Of a DNA stretch of 8,689 nt, positions 1-7,714 are shown piece after piece (the stretch's first letter is position 1; every line of letters starts with the position of its first letter). Origin of the DNA: Marinilabilia sp964403175 (GTDB taxonomy: Bacteria > Bacteroidota > Bacteroidia > Bacteroidales > Marinilabiliaceae); contig CAYOFH010000140.1 of the NCBI GenBank assembly GCA_964403175.1, positions 1-8,689 on the forward strand, in the 5' to 3' direction. A model generated the notes under the pieces. The model searched no databases. It worked only from the letters and a program-made list of their open reading frames with translations, and had not been told where the DNA came from. A program made the position numbers and the translations under genes.

Positions 1-2
1 AT

Positions 3-101
3 CGCAAAAATCCATATCTTGTTTTTCATGAAGACGGACGATGGCAACAATTAAGCATTTTTCCGTTATTCCCGTCTGTTAAGTGGCTGGTAGAGTTTTA
101 A
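3..101 (+). CDS. Possible C-terminal fragment of an unidentified gene
   Basis: An open frame enters from the left edge and ends at TAA (99-101). It gives 32 residues ending in WLVEF, with a mix of aromatic, charged and hydrophobic residues that reads like a real protein tail (for example YLVFHEDGRWQQL near its start). It converges on the minus-strand transporter, and the two TAA stops overlap inside the palindrome TTTTAAAA. Such tail-to-tail overlap is common between real genes, but an open run this short can occur by chance. I do not recognise the family and assign no function. The other two plus-strand frames are closed by stops before position 60. Confidence 0.3.
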   Translation, partial: RKNPYLVFHEDGRWQQLSIFPLFPSVKWLVEF

Positions 102-1003
102 AACACAAAAAACACCACAACCCCCGCCACAGCAATAAATGCCCCGACTACTTCCTTTGTAGTAATTTTCTCTTTAAATATGTACCGGGCCGGCAGAATT
201 ATCATAACAGGCGTTAGAGCCATCAGCGTGGAAGCAATTCCCGTGGTGGTATATTTTATGGCCAGCAGACTGAATGATACCCCCAGAAACGGGCCAAAAA
301 AGGCTCCGATGCTTATGCGCCCCATGGCAGACTTGTTTTTCAGGGCCATCCAGATATTTCCCCACCTGCGCCAGCCAAAAAAGACAAGCACAAAACCAAC
401 GATTCCTGCAATAACCCGTATTTGGGTTGACATGAAAGCATCCAGATCACCCATACCCAGCTTGCTAAGCACGAGCCCGAGGGCCTGGCCTGCCGCGCCC
501 CCTAAAGCCAGCAGTAGTCCGGCCAGAGGGAAGTTAAAAGACAGTCGTTTACCCTTCATGGGACGGCCCAAAATCACCAAAGCAATTCCCAATATGGTTA
601 AAGCCATTCCAAAAGTATTGATTAAGGTCATTTGTTCTCCAAGAATGAGCCAGCCAAACAGTGCTGCCAGGGGAGGGGTTAGGGCCATAATGAGCATGGA
701 AACACGGGCGCCAATGACCACAAAAGCCTGAAACAGGAGAAGATCGCCAATGACAAAGCCCACCAGTCCGGAAAGACTAAGCCAGAACCAGGCGTGCATC
801 CCTGCGGCCACAGGCCAGAAATGCCCCCGTGTAATGGCAGTGAAAATGCCCAGCAGCACCAATGCCATCACCAGCCGGATAAGGTTGACCGATAACGACC
901 CGACTTTTTTTCCGGCTGATTCGAAAGCCATACTGGTGGCTGTCCAGCAGATGGCAGTTACCAGGGCTGCCAGTTCCCCCAGATGTGATGTGATGTATTC
1001 CAT
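98..1003 (-). CDS. EamA/DMT-superfamily transporter, 10 predicted membrane segments
   Basis: A 301-residue inner-membrane protein, the usual length for EamA-type members of the drug/metabolite transporter superfamily. It is almost wholly hydrophobic and reads as ten membrane helices in two homologous halves of five. The family signature appears twice at matching places: ALTPPLAALFGWLILGEQ at residues 107-124 and ALTPVMIILPARYIFKEK at 262-279. Each is followed by a closing helix rich in G, A, V and I. A short basic loop (PMKGKR, 148-153) links the halves. The ATG at 1003 begins a natural N-terminus (MEYITSHLGELAALV) and lacks a clear Shine-Dalgarno sequence. Family members export amino acids, metabolites or drugs, or import nucleotide-linked compounds, so no substrate can be named. 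The gene stands alone, divergent from the efflux operon, and need not share its role. Confidence 0.9.
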   Translation of the reverse strand: MEYITSHLGELAALVTAICWTATSMAFESAGKKVGSLSVNLIRLVMALVLLGIFTAITRGHFWPVAAGMHAWFWLSLSGLVGFVIGDLLLFQAFVVIGARVSMLIMALTPPLAALFGWLILGEQMTLINTFGMALTILGIALVILGRPMKGKRLSFNFPLAGLLLALGGAAGQALGLVLSKLGMGDLDAFMSTQIRVIAGIVGFVLVFFGWRRWGNIWMALKNKSAMGRISIGAFFGPFLGVSFSLLAIKYTTTGIASTLMALTPVMIILPARYIFKEKITTKEVVGAFIAVAGVVVFFVF

Positions 1004-1079
1004 TTAAAATTATTTCTGAACTTTGTACGGTTTGAGGCGTTAAAGAAAGTAATTTTGGGGCGAATAATACATAATTTTT

Positions 1080-1109
1080 TTTGGAAACAAATTAAACGTT
1101 TTAGATTTC
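1080..1109 (+). promoter_or_regulatory. Candidate Bacteroidota-type promoter for the efflux operon
   Basis: TTTG at 1080-1083 and TAGATTTC at 1102-1109 are separated by 18 bp. This resembles the Bacteroidota primary-sigma pattern of TTTG near -33 and TAnnTTTG near -7, missing only the final G. Transcription would begin near 1116 and leave a leader of about 50 nt before the adaptor ATG at 1165. A second -7-like box, TAATTTTG at 1050-1057, matches the consensus fully, but its nearest upstream TTTG boxes (1022-1025 and 1031-1034) are poorly spaced. I saw no clear operator palindrome and no convincing promoter for the divergent transporter in this 161-bp region. Confidence 0.35.
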
Positions 1110-1164
1110 CACACGTCTATGGTAACTGTAATCAATTACTCAGTATAGAGATATATAAAAAACA

Positions 1165-2280
1165 ATGAAAAGAAGATTTTGGATATTCGGGATAGCCGCA
1201 GGAATTATTCTGGTAGGCGTGGTGATTATGTTTGTGCTGTTTTCACTTAAGCAGGAACCAGAACCCGCACTTAAACCCCAGGTTGATGTTCATGTGAAAG
1301 CCGAAACAGTTGAATACCGCGATTTACAGGCAATAGTGTCTTCATCAGGTCGGTTGCACGCCTTCAATGAGGTGGTGGTAAGTTCTGAAGTTTCAGGCCG
1401 GTTGCAGGAAGGGGATATTCCTTTTCGTAACGGACAGAGATTTCGGGAAGGGGAGGTACTTGCAGAAGTGATTAATCCTGAATTTCCACTTGGATTGAAA
1501 GCACGAAAAAGTCAATTTCTCCAAAGCCTGGCGGTTATTTTACCCGATTTACGTCTTGATTATCCTGATGCTTTTCCACAGTGGGAAGATTTTTTTGAAG
1601 ATATTGATATTGAAAAGCCTTTACCGGAGATGCCTGAGCCACAATCTTCCAATGAGCGTATTTTCCTGGCTTCACGAAATATCATCAGCGATTATTATTC
1701 TATTCTTTCCGATCAGGCCCGTCTGGAAAAACATCAGATAAGGGCTCCCTTTACCGGGGCTTTTAATGATGTTGTTCAGGATCCTGGTGTCGTAGTGAAT
1801 CCCGGGACGCAACTTGCAACAATAGTTCGTACCGACCTTTATGAACTGGAAGTTCCCATTGTGTTGGAAGAAATCAGATTCCTTTCAGTCGGAGATTCTG
1901 TATTGGTTAAGAATGAGACGTCATCACAATCATGGGAAGGAACTATAAAGCGGATTGGCTCTGTAGTAAACCCCTCTTCACAGGCGGTTAGTGTTTTTGT
2001 AGCTGTGCCAGGTGACCCCGGACTTTATGACGGGATGTATCTGACGGCTCATTTGCATGGAAGTAAAGTTGATGATGTAATGGAAATGCCCAGAAATGCT
2101 GTTTTCAACAATAACCACGTGTATGTAATTGAAGAAAACAGATTATTTGAAAAGCCTATTGAAATTGTCAAACGTAACGATCAGACTATTTTCTTAAAAG
2201 GTCTGAAAGAGGGAGAAGAGCTTGTTGTTGAGCCGTTGCTGAATGTTACCGGAAATCCCATCTATAAAATTCTTCGATAA
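1165..2280 (+). CDS. RND efflux periplasmic adaptor (membrane fusion protein, AcrA/HlyD type)
   Basis: A 371-residue adaptor that would bridge the inner-membrane permease and the outer-membrane channel. The N-terminus is basic and followed by one hydrophobic helix (about residues 6-27). No lipobox cysteine is seen, so it is probably anchored by an uncleaved helix. The first half of the lipoyl-like domain runs from about 70 to 103 (VVVSSEVSGRLQEG). The second half starts at 192 with the hallmark IRAPFTGAF and includes DPGVVVNPGTQLATIV. Between them, about 88 residues form the hairpin region, which contains an unusual acidic, proline-rich part (about 126-160). The beta-barrel (about 225-305, ending in GDPGLYDGMYLTAHL) and the membrane-proximal domain (MPRNAVF, then GLKEGEELVVEPL) follow. 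The stop is 8 bp before the permease ATG, so the two are surely co-transcribed. ATG at 1165 begins the MKRRFW positive cap. Confidence 0.93.
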   Translation: MKRRFWIFGIAAGIILVGVVIMFVLFSLKQEPEPALKPQVDVHVKAETVEYRDLQAIVSSSGRLHAFNEVVVSSEVSGRLQEGDIPFRNGQRFREGEVLAEVINPEFPLGLKARKSQFLQSLAVILPDLRLDYPDAFPQWEDFFEDIDIEKPLPEMPEPQSSNERIFLASRNIISDYYSILSDQARLEKHQIRAPFTGAFNDVVQDPGVVVNPGTQLATIVRTDLYELEVPIVLEEIRFLSVGDSVLVKNETSSQSWEGTIKRIGSVVNPSSQAVSVFVAVPGDPGLYDGMYLTAHLHGSKVDDVMEMPRNAVFNNNHVYVIEENRLFEKPIEIVKRNDQTIFLKGLKEGEELVVEPLLNVTGNPIYKILR

Positions 2281-2288
2281 AGAGAGTT

Positions 2289-5200
2289 ATGCGCAGACTG
2301 ATAGAAACATTTGTACGATATCCTTTTTATGCCAATTTATTTATAATTGTTATTGTCATATCAGGAGTTTATGGATTTTTGGAACTTAAAAAATCGTTTT
2401 TTCCTGAACGGGAGACCCGGAATATTTATGTAACTGTAAATTATCCCGGTGCCAGTCCTAAGGAGATGGAAGAGGGTATTACGGTCCGAATTGAGCAGGC
2501 CATCAGAGGTCTGGTCGGTATTAAAGAGATCAATTCTACTTCCCGCGAAAATTCTGCCAGGGTAAGCATTGAAACGACCGGGGAATACGACATTGATGAG
2601 GTTCTCCAGGAAGTGAAGAATGCGGTGGACGGCATTTCCAGTATGCCGGTTGATGCCGAGCCCCCAATCGTCTATAAACAGAGATCTACCACACCCGCCA
2701 TACGCCTGGGATTGTATGGGGAAGCTGATATGATACGTCTCAAAACACTGGCCCAGAGAATGGAGGATGATTTTCTGGAAAGCGGTCTGATGAGCCAGAT
2801 AAGTATTGGTGGTTATCCTGCTCTGGAAATAGCTGTAGAGGTTAAAGAAGAGGTGCTTTTACGCTACGGTCTGACTCATAACGATATCAGCGATGCCATA
2901 TCCCGTAACAACCGGGATGTTTCAGGAGGTCATTTACGAAGTGACGATCAATACCTGATTATTCGATCCCGTTCACGAACAGTAGATCCGGACGAGATAG
3001 CCGATTATGTGGTGACAGCCGATCCTAATGGAAGGCTTATTCGAATCCGGGATCTGGGCAAAGTCTTTTTACAGTTCTCTGAAACTCCCAGTGGTGCCTG
3101 GCTCAACGGGAAAAGAGCTTTGTATGTGTCGGTAAATAAGTTGATTACAGAGGATCTTGAGGCAATTTCTGATTTTGTTAATAACTACGCTGAGGAGTTC
3201 AACAGGAATCATGATGATGCTGAACTGATTGTTACTTTTGATTTTCTGGATTTACTGGATTCGCGGCTTAATTTGTTATATAAAAATGGTGGCTTCGGAT
3301 TATTACTTGTCATAATTATATTGGCGATATTTCTGAGTTTCAGACTTTCCATGTGGGTGGCCTGGGGTATTCCTTCATCCTTTCTGGGAATGTTTCTGGT
3401 AGCCGGAATGTATGGGGTTACCATTAATATGATATCCCTTTTCGGGATGATTCTGGTGGTGGGTATTCTGGTGGATGATGGGATTGTAGTGGCTGAAAAC
3501 ATCTTTTCCCATTTTGAGAAAGGGAAATCTCCCCGAAGAGCGGCAGTTGATGGTACTTTGGAAGTATTACCGGCAGTTATTACTTCTGTTACAACCACTA
3601 TAATTGCTTTCTTCCCGTTAATGTTGATTCAGGGAAATATGGAGATGATGGGTGAAATGGCTTTTGTGGTTGTTGCCAGTCTTGCCTTTTCACTCATTGA
3701 AGCCAGCCTTGTATTACCCGCTCATATTGGGTCGCCCCAAATTTTACAACGGAAAAAAGAGGCTGTCAATTTTGGAAATCGTTTTCGTAACCGTCTGGAC
3801 CGATACATCCTCTGGATGCGCAACCGTTTTTATGGCCGGTCACTCGCTTTTATTCTTCGTCACCGGCATATTGCACTTGCGATTCCGTTAACTTTTTTGT
3901 TGATTACGATCGGTTTGTTTGGAGGAGGTTTTATATCTTCTACTTTTTTCCCAAATATTCCACCTGATAGTTTCAATGTAAATGTGGCTTTTACACCAGG
4001 TGAAGGCGAGAAACAAACCTACGAGTTTTTGAAAGATTTTGAAAAGGCTGTATGGGAAGTAAATGATACGTTGAAAGAGGAGTACAACGACACCACAAAT
4101 TTTGTAAATTATACTTATCTGGTAATGGGCAGTTCTTTTGATGGAGATGAATCAGGATCTCATGCCGGTCATATAGCCGTTAACCTTAGAAATCTTGAGG
4201 GTAGTGAAATATCTGCCTTCGATATTGCTACCCGGGTTAGAAAACATATCGGTAAAGTTCCCGAAGCTGACAAATTTTCTGTTGCCGGTCGAAATCGGTG
4301 GGGAGAGCCTGTTTCCATCAGCTTGATGGGAGAGAACCTTGAGGAGCTTGATGCTGCAAAGGACTTTTTGCTTGAAGAGCTGCAGGATATACCAGAACTT
4401 ACCGATGTGGTGGACAATGAGGCTCCCGGAGCTCAGGAAGTACGGATACAACTTAAGCCCAAAGCTTATTATCTGGGACTTGATATGTTTACCATCATGA
4501 ACCAGGTGCGGAATGCTTTTTTTGGTGCCCAGTCGCAACGGCTACAGCAGGGAAAAGATGAAATAAGAGTATGGGTTCGTTTTCCTCCCGGCGATCGTGA
4601 GCAGATTGGTCAACTGGAAGATATGAAGATTAAAACTCCGGAGGGAGAATACCCGTTGACAGAACTGGTAACTTACAATCTGGAGCGTGGTCCGGTGGCA
4701 ATACAACGTTTTAACGGTAAACGGGAAATGCGCATAGATGCTGATCTAATTGATCCTTATGAGCCGGTTCCTCCCATTCTGGAACGGGTAAGCAATGAAA
4801 TTATGCCGCAGATTCTGTCGAGGTACCCTGGTGTGAGCTACTTTTATCAGGGACAACAAAAGTATGCATCAGAGTCACAGAACGAAATTGCCAAATATTT
4901 TATCCCGGCCTTCGGTATTATTATGGTGCTGATTATGTTTCACTTTCGCTCATTTGGGCAGGGTACCATTGTGCTGGTAATGATTCCTTTGGGATGGTTG
5001 GGTGCTGTTTGGGGACATGCAATTCATGGCATCCCGTTATCGATGTTAAGTGTATGGGGGATGGTAGCTCTTTCTGGTGTAATTGTTAACGATGCGGTGG
5101 TGTTTTTGCAAAAATATAATCAATTGCTGGAGGAAGGCTTTTCGGTAAGAGATGCCGCTTTTGAAGCTGGACTGGCCAGGTTCCGCCCTATTGTTTTAAC

Positions 5201-5456
5201 TACTCTTACCACAACTCTCGGGTTATACCCCATCATACTGGAGACCAGTCGTCAGGCTCAGTTTTTGATTCCAATGGCAATGGCACTGGCTTATGGTATA
5301 CTGTTCGGTACAGCTTTTATTCTGATGTTTTTCCCGGTGGTGATTATGGCCCTCAATGATATCAGAGTTTTACTGAAATGGTTGATAACCGGTCGTCGTC
5401 CCTCTCCCGAAGAAGTGGAGAAAGTAAATGTGTTAAAAAACCGAACGCTTGATTAG
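2289..5456 (+). CDS. RND efflux permease, AcrB-like inner-membrane proton antiporter
   Basis: A 1055-residue permease, full length for the hydrophobe/amphiphile-efflux type, which works as a trimer driven by the proton gradient. The expected duplicated layout is visible. TM1 is near 12-32 and is followed by a large periplasmic porter and docking region. TM2-TM6 run from about 334 to 480, TM7 is near 528-548 before the second periplasmic region, and TM8-TM12 start near residue 870. TM4 carries the essential aspartate pair in GILVDDGIVVAENI (D396, D397). TM10 has GVIVNDAVVFLQKY, with N934-D935 where AcrB has the lysine-asparagine pair including K940. The helix 11 motif RFRPIVLTTLTTTLGLYP is intact. 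The sequence does not resemble metal-exporting CusA. Substrates cannot be predicted. It lies 8 bp after the adaptor gene and upstream of the outer-membrane channel gene, which fits one tripartite pump. The ATG at 2289 gives the usual short cytoplasmic start MRRLIETFVRYP. Confidence 0.96.
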   Translation: MRRLIETFVRYPFYANLFIIVIVISGVYGFLELKKSFFPERETRNIYVTVNYPGASPKEMEEGITVRIEQAIRGLVGIKEINSTSRENSARVSIETTGEYDIDEVLQEVKNAVDGISSMPVDAEPPIVYKQRSTTPAIRLGLYGEADMIRLKTLAQRMEDDFLESGLMSQISIGGYPALEIAVEVKEEVLLRYGLTHNDISDAISRNNRDVSGGHLRSDDQYLIIRSRSRTVDPDEIADYVVTADPNGRLIRIRDLGKVFLQFSETPSGAWLNGKRALYVSVNKLITEDLEAISDFVNNYAEEFNRNHDDAELIVTFDFLDLLDSRLNLLYKNGGFGLLLVIIILAIFLSFRLSMWVAWGIPSSFLGMFLVAGMYGVTINMISLFGMILVVGILVDDGIVVAENIFSHFEKGKSPRRAAVDGTLEVLPAVITSVTTTIIAFFPLMLIQGNMEMMGEMAFVVVASLAFSLIEASLVLPAHIGSPQILQRKKEAVNFGNRFRNRLDRYILWMRNRFYGRSLAFILRHRHIALAIPLTFLLITIGLFGGGFISSTFFPNIPPDSFNVNVAFTPGEGEKQTYEFLKDFEKAVWEVNDTLKEEYNDTTNFVNYTYLVMGSSFDGDESGSHAGHIAVNLRNLEGSEISAFDIATRVRKHIGKVPEADKFSVAGRNRWGEPVSISLMGENLEELDAAKDFLLEELQDIPELTDVVDNEAPGAQEVRIQLKPKAYYLGLDMFTIMNQVRNAFFGAQSQRLQQGKDEIRVWVRFPPGDREQIGQLEDMKIKTPEGEYPLTELVTYNLERGPVAIQRFNGKREMRIDADLIDPYEPVPPILERVSNEIMPQILSRYPGVSYFYQGQQKYASESQNEIAKYFIPAFGIIMVLIMFHFRSFGQGTIVLVMIPLGWLGAVWGHAIHGIPLSMLSVWGMVALSGVIVNDAVVFLQKYNQLLEEGFSVRDAAFEAGLARFRPIVLTTLTTTLGLYPIILETSRQAQFLIPMAMALAYGILFGTAFILMFFPVVIMALNDIRVLLKWLITGRRPSPEEVEKVNVLKNRTLD

Positions 5457-5574
5457 AAGGTGCAGACATTACGGATTCTTTGCAAGCTAAACAACGAAGA
5501 TGAACGTCGGTCTGTTTCCTTAAGAAGCAGCAATCCCAATACGCCAATAAACGAACTAATAAAAAAATAAACCA

Positions 5575-6885
5575 GTGAAAAAAAATATCACATATCTGAT
5601 TTTTGCTCTGCTTTTTTCCGTATCGATAATGGCTCAGGATGAAAGCAGCAGGTATTCATTGGATCAACTTATTTCAGAGGCTCTGGAAAACAACTACGAT
5701 ATACGGGTCAGCCGTGTCGATCTGGAAATATCAGAACTAAGCAACACCATGGGGAATGCAGGAATGTTGCCTACTTTGATGTGGGAAAGTAGTCTGAATA
5801 ATAGTTTTAATGAGCGGTACGATTATGACAACCAAACCGGAAGCCTGCAAAACGGTGTACAACTCAACTGGTTGTTGTTTAAGGGTTTTTCTGCCCATAT
5901 AAGGAAGGACCGCCTGGAAACCATGGAGCAGTTGTCTGGAGGAAATCTGGCATTGGTAGTTGAGAATACCATTCAGGCTGTTGTTATGGCTTATTATAGG
6001 GCACTTCTGGCCAAAGAGCAGTTAGATCTGTTAAATGAAGTGAGGCAGTTTTCGGATGACCGGCTTCAGTATATGGAAGATCGTCGGGAACTGGGGGCTG
6101 CCACCAGTTATGAAGTTTTACAGGCCCGTACTGCGTTTTTAACAGATAAAACTGCTTATCTGGAGCAGGAAGTGGCTGTAGTCAGTACTATACGTGAATT
6201 GAAATATCTTGCCGGGATGGACGAAAACACTTCTGTCAGGCTTGAAGGTGAGCTGGAGTTTAACGCCGGAGAATTTGCACTTGATGAATTGCTTGCTCAG
6301 TTCGATAATAACAACCGCAGCATCCGGAATCAATATCTTAACCTTTCTTTGTTGGAAAAGCAGAGAGTACTTGAGCAGCGGTCTCGCTATCCCTCCTTGA
6401 ATGCTACAGCCGGAGCCGGGCATAATGTTTATCCTGAATCACTTAATAGCGAAGGCAATACACCCGGTTTTTCAGATGGATATTTTTCCTACTATGCTAA
6501 TTTTTCGCTGAGTTTCACTCTTTTTGATGGCGACCGTATCAACCGGAATATTCAAATTGCCAGAATGGAAGAAGCGATAGGACAGACCAACCTGGAGGAG
6601 ATGAAGCACAGGCTGAAAAATCAGCTGTTAAATCTTTTTGATACATATCAGGTACATAAAGAACTTGTTGAGGTTGGCAGGGAAAATATGGAAACTGCCC
6701 GCGTCAACTTGCAGCTGTCAGAAGAGAAATTCCGTGCCGGAGCAATAAATTCCTTCAACTTTCGAGATGTACAGTTGAATTATCTGCAGGCATCCATCAA
6801 TTATTACCAGTCGGTGCTTAGCCTTGTGGATATCCACACCGATCTGGTACGTATTACCGGCGGTATTGTGGAGGAATATGAGTAG
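5575..6885 (+). CDS. TolC-family outer-membrane efflux channel
   Basis: A 436-residue outer-membrane factor that would form the trimeric exit duct of the pump. A signal peptide is plain: KKN, then a hydrophobic core, ending MA-QD, with cleavage likely after A20. The mature protein shows the duplicated outer-membrane-efflux fold. Each half starts with helix, has a membrane beta-strand pair (VQLNWLLFKGF at about 95-105; NFSLSFTLFDGDRINRN at about 309-325), then a long coiled-coil helix (about 106-215 and 326-425). The typical amphipathic wording (ELGAATSYEVLQARTAFL and KFRAGAINSFNFRDVQLNYL) is present in both halves. The start is GTG at 5575; the same frame is closed by TAA at 5560-5562, leaving no alternative upstream start. 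The gap of 118 bp from the permease is longer than within the adaptor-permease pair, but no terminator or clear promoter is seen, so co-transcription is likely. Confidence 0.94.
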   Translation: MKKNITYLIFALLFSVSIMAQDESSRYSLDQLISEALENNYDIRVSRVDLEISELSNTMGNAGMLPTLMWESSLNNSFNERYDYDNQTGSLQNGVQLNWLLFKGFSAHIRKDRLETMEQLSGGNLALVVENTIQAVVMAYYRALLAKEQLDLLNEVRQFSDDRLQYMEDRRELGAATSYEVLQARTAFLTDKTAYLEQEVAVVSTIRELKYLAGMDENTSVRLEGELEFNAGEFALDELLAQFDNNNRSIRNQYLNLSLLEKQRVLEQRSRYPSLNATAGAGHNVYPESLNSEGNTPGFSDGYFSYYANFSLSFTLFDGDRINRNIQIARMEEAIGQTNLEEMKHRLKNQLLNLFDTYQVHKELVEVGRENMETARVNLQLSEEKFRAGAINSFNFRDVQLNYLQASINYYQSVLSLVDIHTDLVRITGGIVEEYE

Positions 6886-7042
6886 GCACAGAGCATGGTG
6901 AAAGGGGTATGGAGCAAAAGACCGGTCAAGGTTGGATGGTAGGATAATTGAAAGAAGAGAGGAAGAAACATTGAATACAAAACAATTTCTTTTGCTTACA
7001 CTCTGAAGAATTTCCGGCTCCCATAGTCTAATGACCCAGAAC

Positions 7043-7142
7043 NNNNNNNNNNNNNNNNNNNNNNNNNNNNNNNNNNNNNNNNNNNNNNNNNNNNNNNNNN
7101 NNNNNNNNNNNNNNNNNNNNNNNNNNNNNNNNNNNNNNNNNN
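7043..7142. other. Assembly gap of exactly 100 N in a gene-free stretch
   Basis: One hundred unknown bases, the conventional filler for a join of unknown length, so the real distance between flanks may differ greatly. It lies in a stretch without a gene from the end of the channel gene (6885) to the start of the secreted protein (7230). The left flank (6886-7042) has no open frame of useful length, no strong hairpin with a U-run, and no RNA gene that I recognise. The right flank begins with eight T and is very AT-rich. A repeat or insertion sequence missing from the assembly would be a common cause of such a gap, but nothing here proves it. Confidence 0.97.
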
Positions 7143-7147
7143 TTTTT

Positions 7148-7176
7148 TTTGTTTATTCACATTTGATATATATTTT
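7148..7176 (+). promoter_or_regulatory. Weak candidate promoter for the split secreted-protein gene
   Basis: TTTG at 7148-7151 and TATATTTT at 7169-7176 are 17 bp apart, close to the Bacteroidota TTTG/TAnnTTTG pattern. A start near 7183 would leave about 47 nt of leader before the ATG at 7230. The region is of low complexity and rich in T, so a chance match is quite possible, and the upstream part is lost in the assembly gap. Confidence 0.22.
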
Positions 7177-7229
7177 TACAATCTGAATTTATGGATATTA
7201 ATTAAGCATGCGCCCTAAACCCTTTGAGT

Positions 7230-7688
7230 ATGAAGCATTTTCTACTGCTTATTTTCACTTCATTATTTTTAGTTACTTCATTATTTTCGTCTTATTCTCA
7301 GAATACGAATGATATAAATCAAATTTTTGAGTCAATTCAAAAAAGCAGGGCGATTTCTTATGCTGAGATTCCTGAATTTTCTGAATCCGAATTTGAGATA
7401 CTGCCCCAAAAATTGGTTGCTGTCTTTTCTGAGGAAGAAGATCCCTCTTTTAGACTCAGAGCCTACAGATTCATGTATCTCGTAGGACAAAAGTTTACTG
7501 AGATATCCCCTGATATTGCTCATTTTCTGATGTTTGAGGGGCTTTCCGATTTCAATAATATAAATCGCATAAGTATTTGTAATTTTTTAAATTCCTTTTC
7601 GGACTTTCATTTTTCCTCTGCAGTTAAAAACCAGATAACTTCTTATGTAATCAACGGAACTACGCCATTTGAGGAAATTGCGTATTAG
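7230..7688 (+). CDS. Secreted protein of unknown function, N-terminal part of a frameshifted gene
   Basis: A 152-residue product with a clear signal peptide: MKHF, a long run of L, I, F and V, then SSYSQ, with cleavage probably near residue 23. I chose ATG at 7230; an in-frame TTG two codons upstream adds nothing useful. The mature part is a series of short amphipathic helices, for example SEEEDPSFRLRAYRFMYLVG and INRISICNFLNSF, suggesting an alpha-helical repeat (HEAT-like) fold; this is a guess from pattern only. The frame stops at TAG 7686-7688 in mid-helix, just after EEIAY. The next frame is open from 7673 and continues with similar helical sequence, so this is probably the front half of one broken gene (see the next entry). 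I do not recognise a function. Base composition is more AT-rich than the efflux operon. Confidence 0.6.
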   Translation: MKHFLLLIFTSLFLVTSLFSSYSQNTNDINQIFESIQKSRAISYAEIPEFSESEFEILPQKLVAVFSEEEDPSFRLRAYRFMYLVGQKFTEISPDIAHFLMFEGLSDFNNINRISICNFLNSFSDFHFSSAVKNQITSYVINGTTPFEEIAY

Positions 7689-7714
7689 CAACCCCGTTAA
7701 ACCTGAAAGATCTT

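Noticed and set aside
180..731. Long plus-strand open frame over the minus-strand transporter.
   Set aside because: It is a shadow: its translation is rich in P, R, S and M with no domain, whereas the minus strand gives a textbook ten-helix transporter.
3209..4538. Several minus-strand open frames of 80-130 codons inside the permease gene.
   Set aside because: They are antisense shadows of a full-length, well-conserved permease and their translations show no coherent protein features.
5454..5570. The permease frame stays open for 37 codons after its TAG stop, up to TAA at 5568, as if a C-terminal extension could be read through.
   Set aside because: The permease already ends at a normal family length, the extension is hydrophilic without a recognisable pattern, and an open run of this length is expected by chance fairly often.
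5457..5574. Separate promoter or terminator between permease and channel genes.
   Set aside because: No hairpin followed by a T run and no good TTTG/TAnnTTTG pair was found. The AT-rich end of the spacer alone is not evidence.
6886..7042. Rho-independent terminator after the channel gene.
   Set aside because: I looked for a GC-rich stem followed by T residues in this stretch and found none that pairs well.
7673..7714. Programmed -1 frameshifting to join the two parts of the secreted protein.
   Set aside because: No slippery heptamer and no clear downstream stem or pseudoknot was seen, and a one-base loss in a short T run explains the break more simply.
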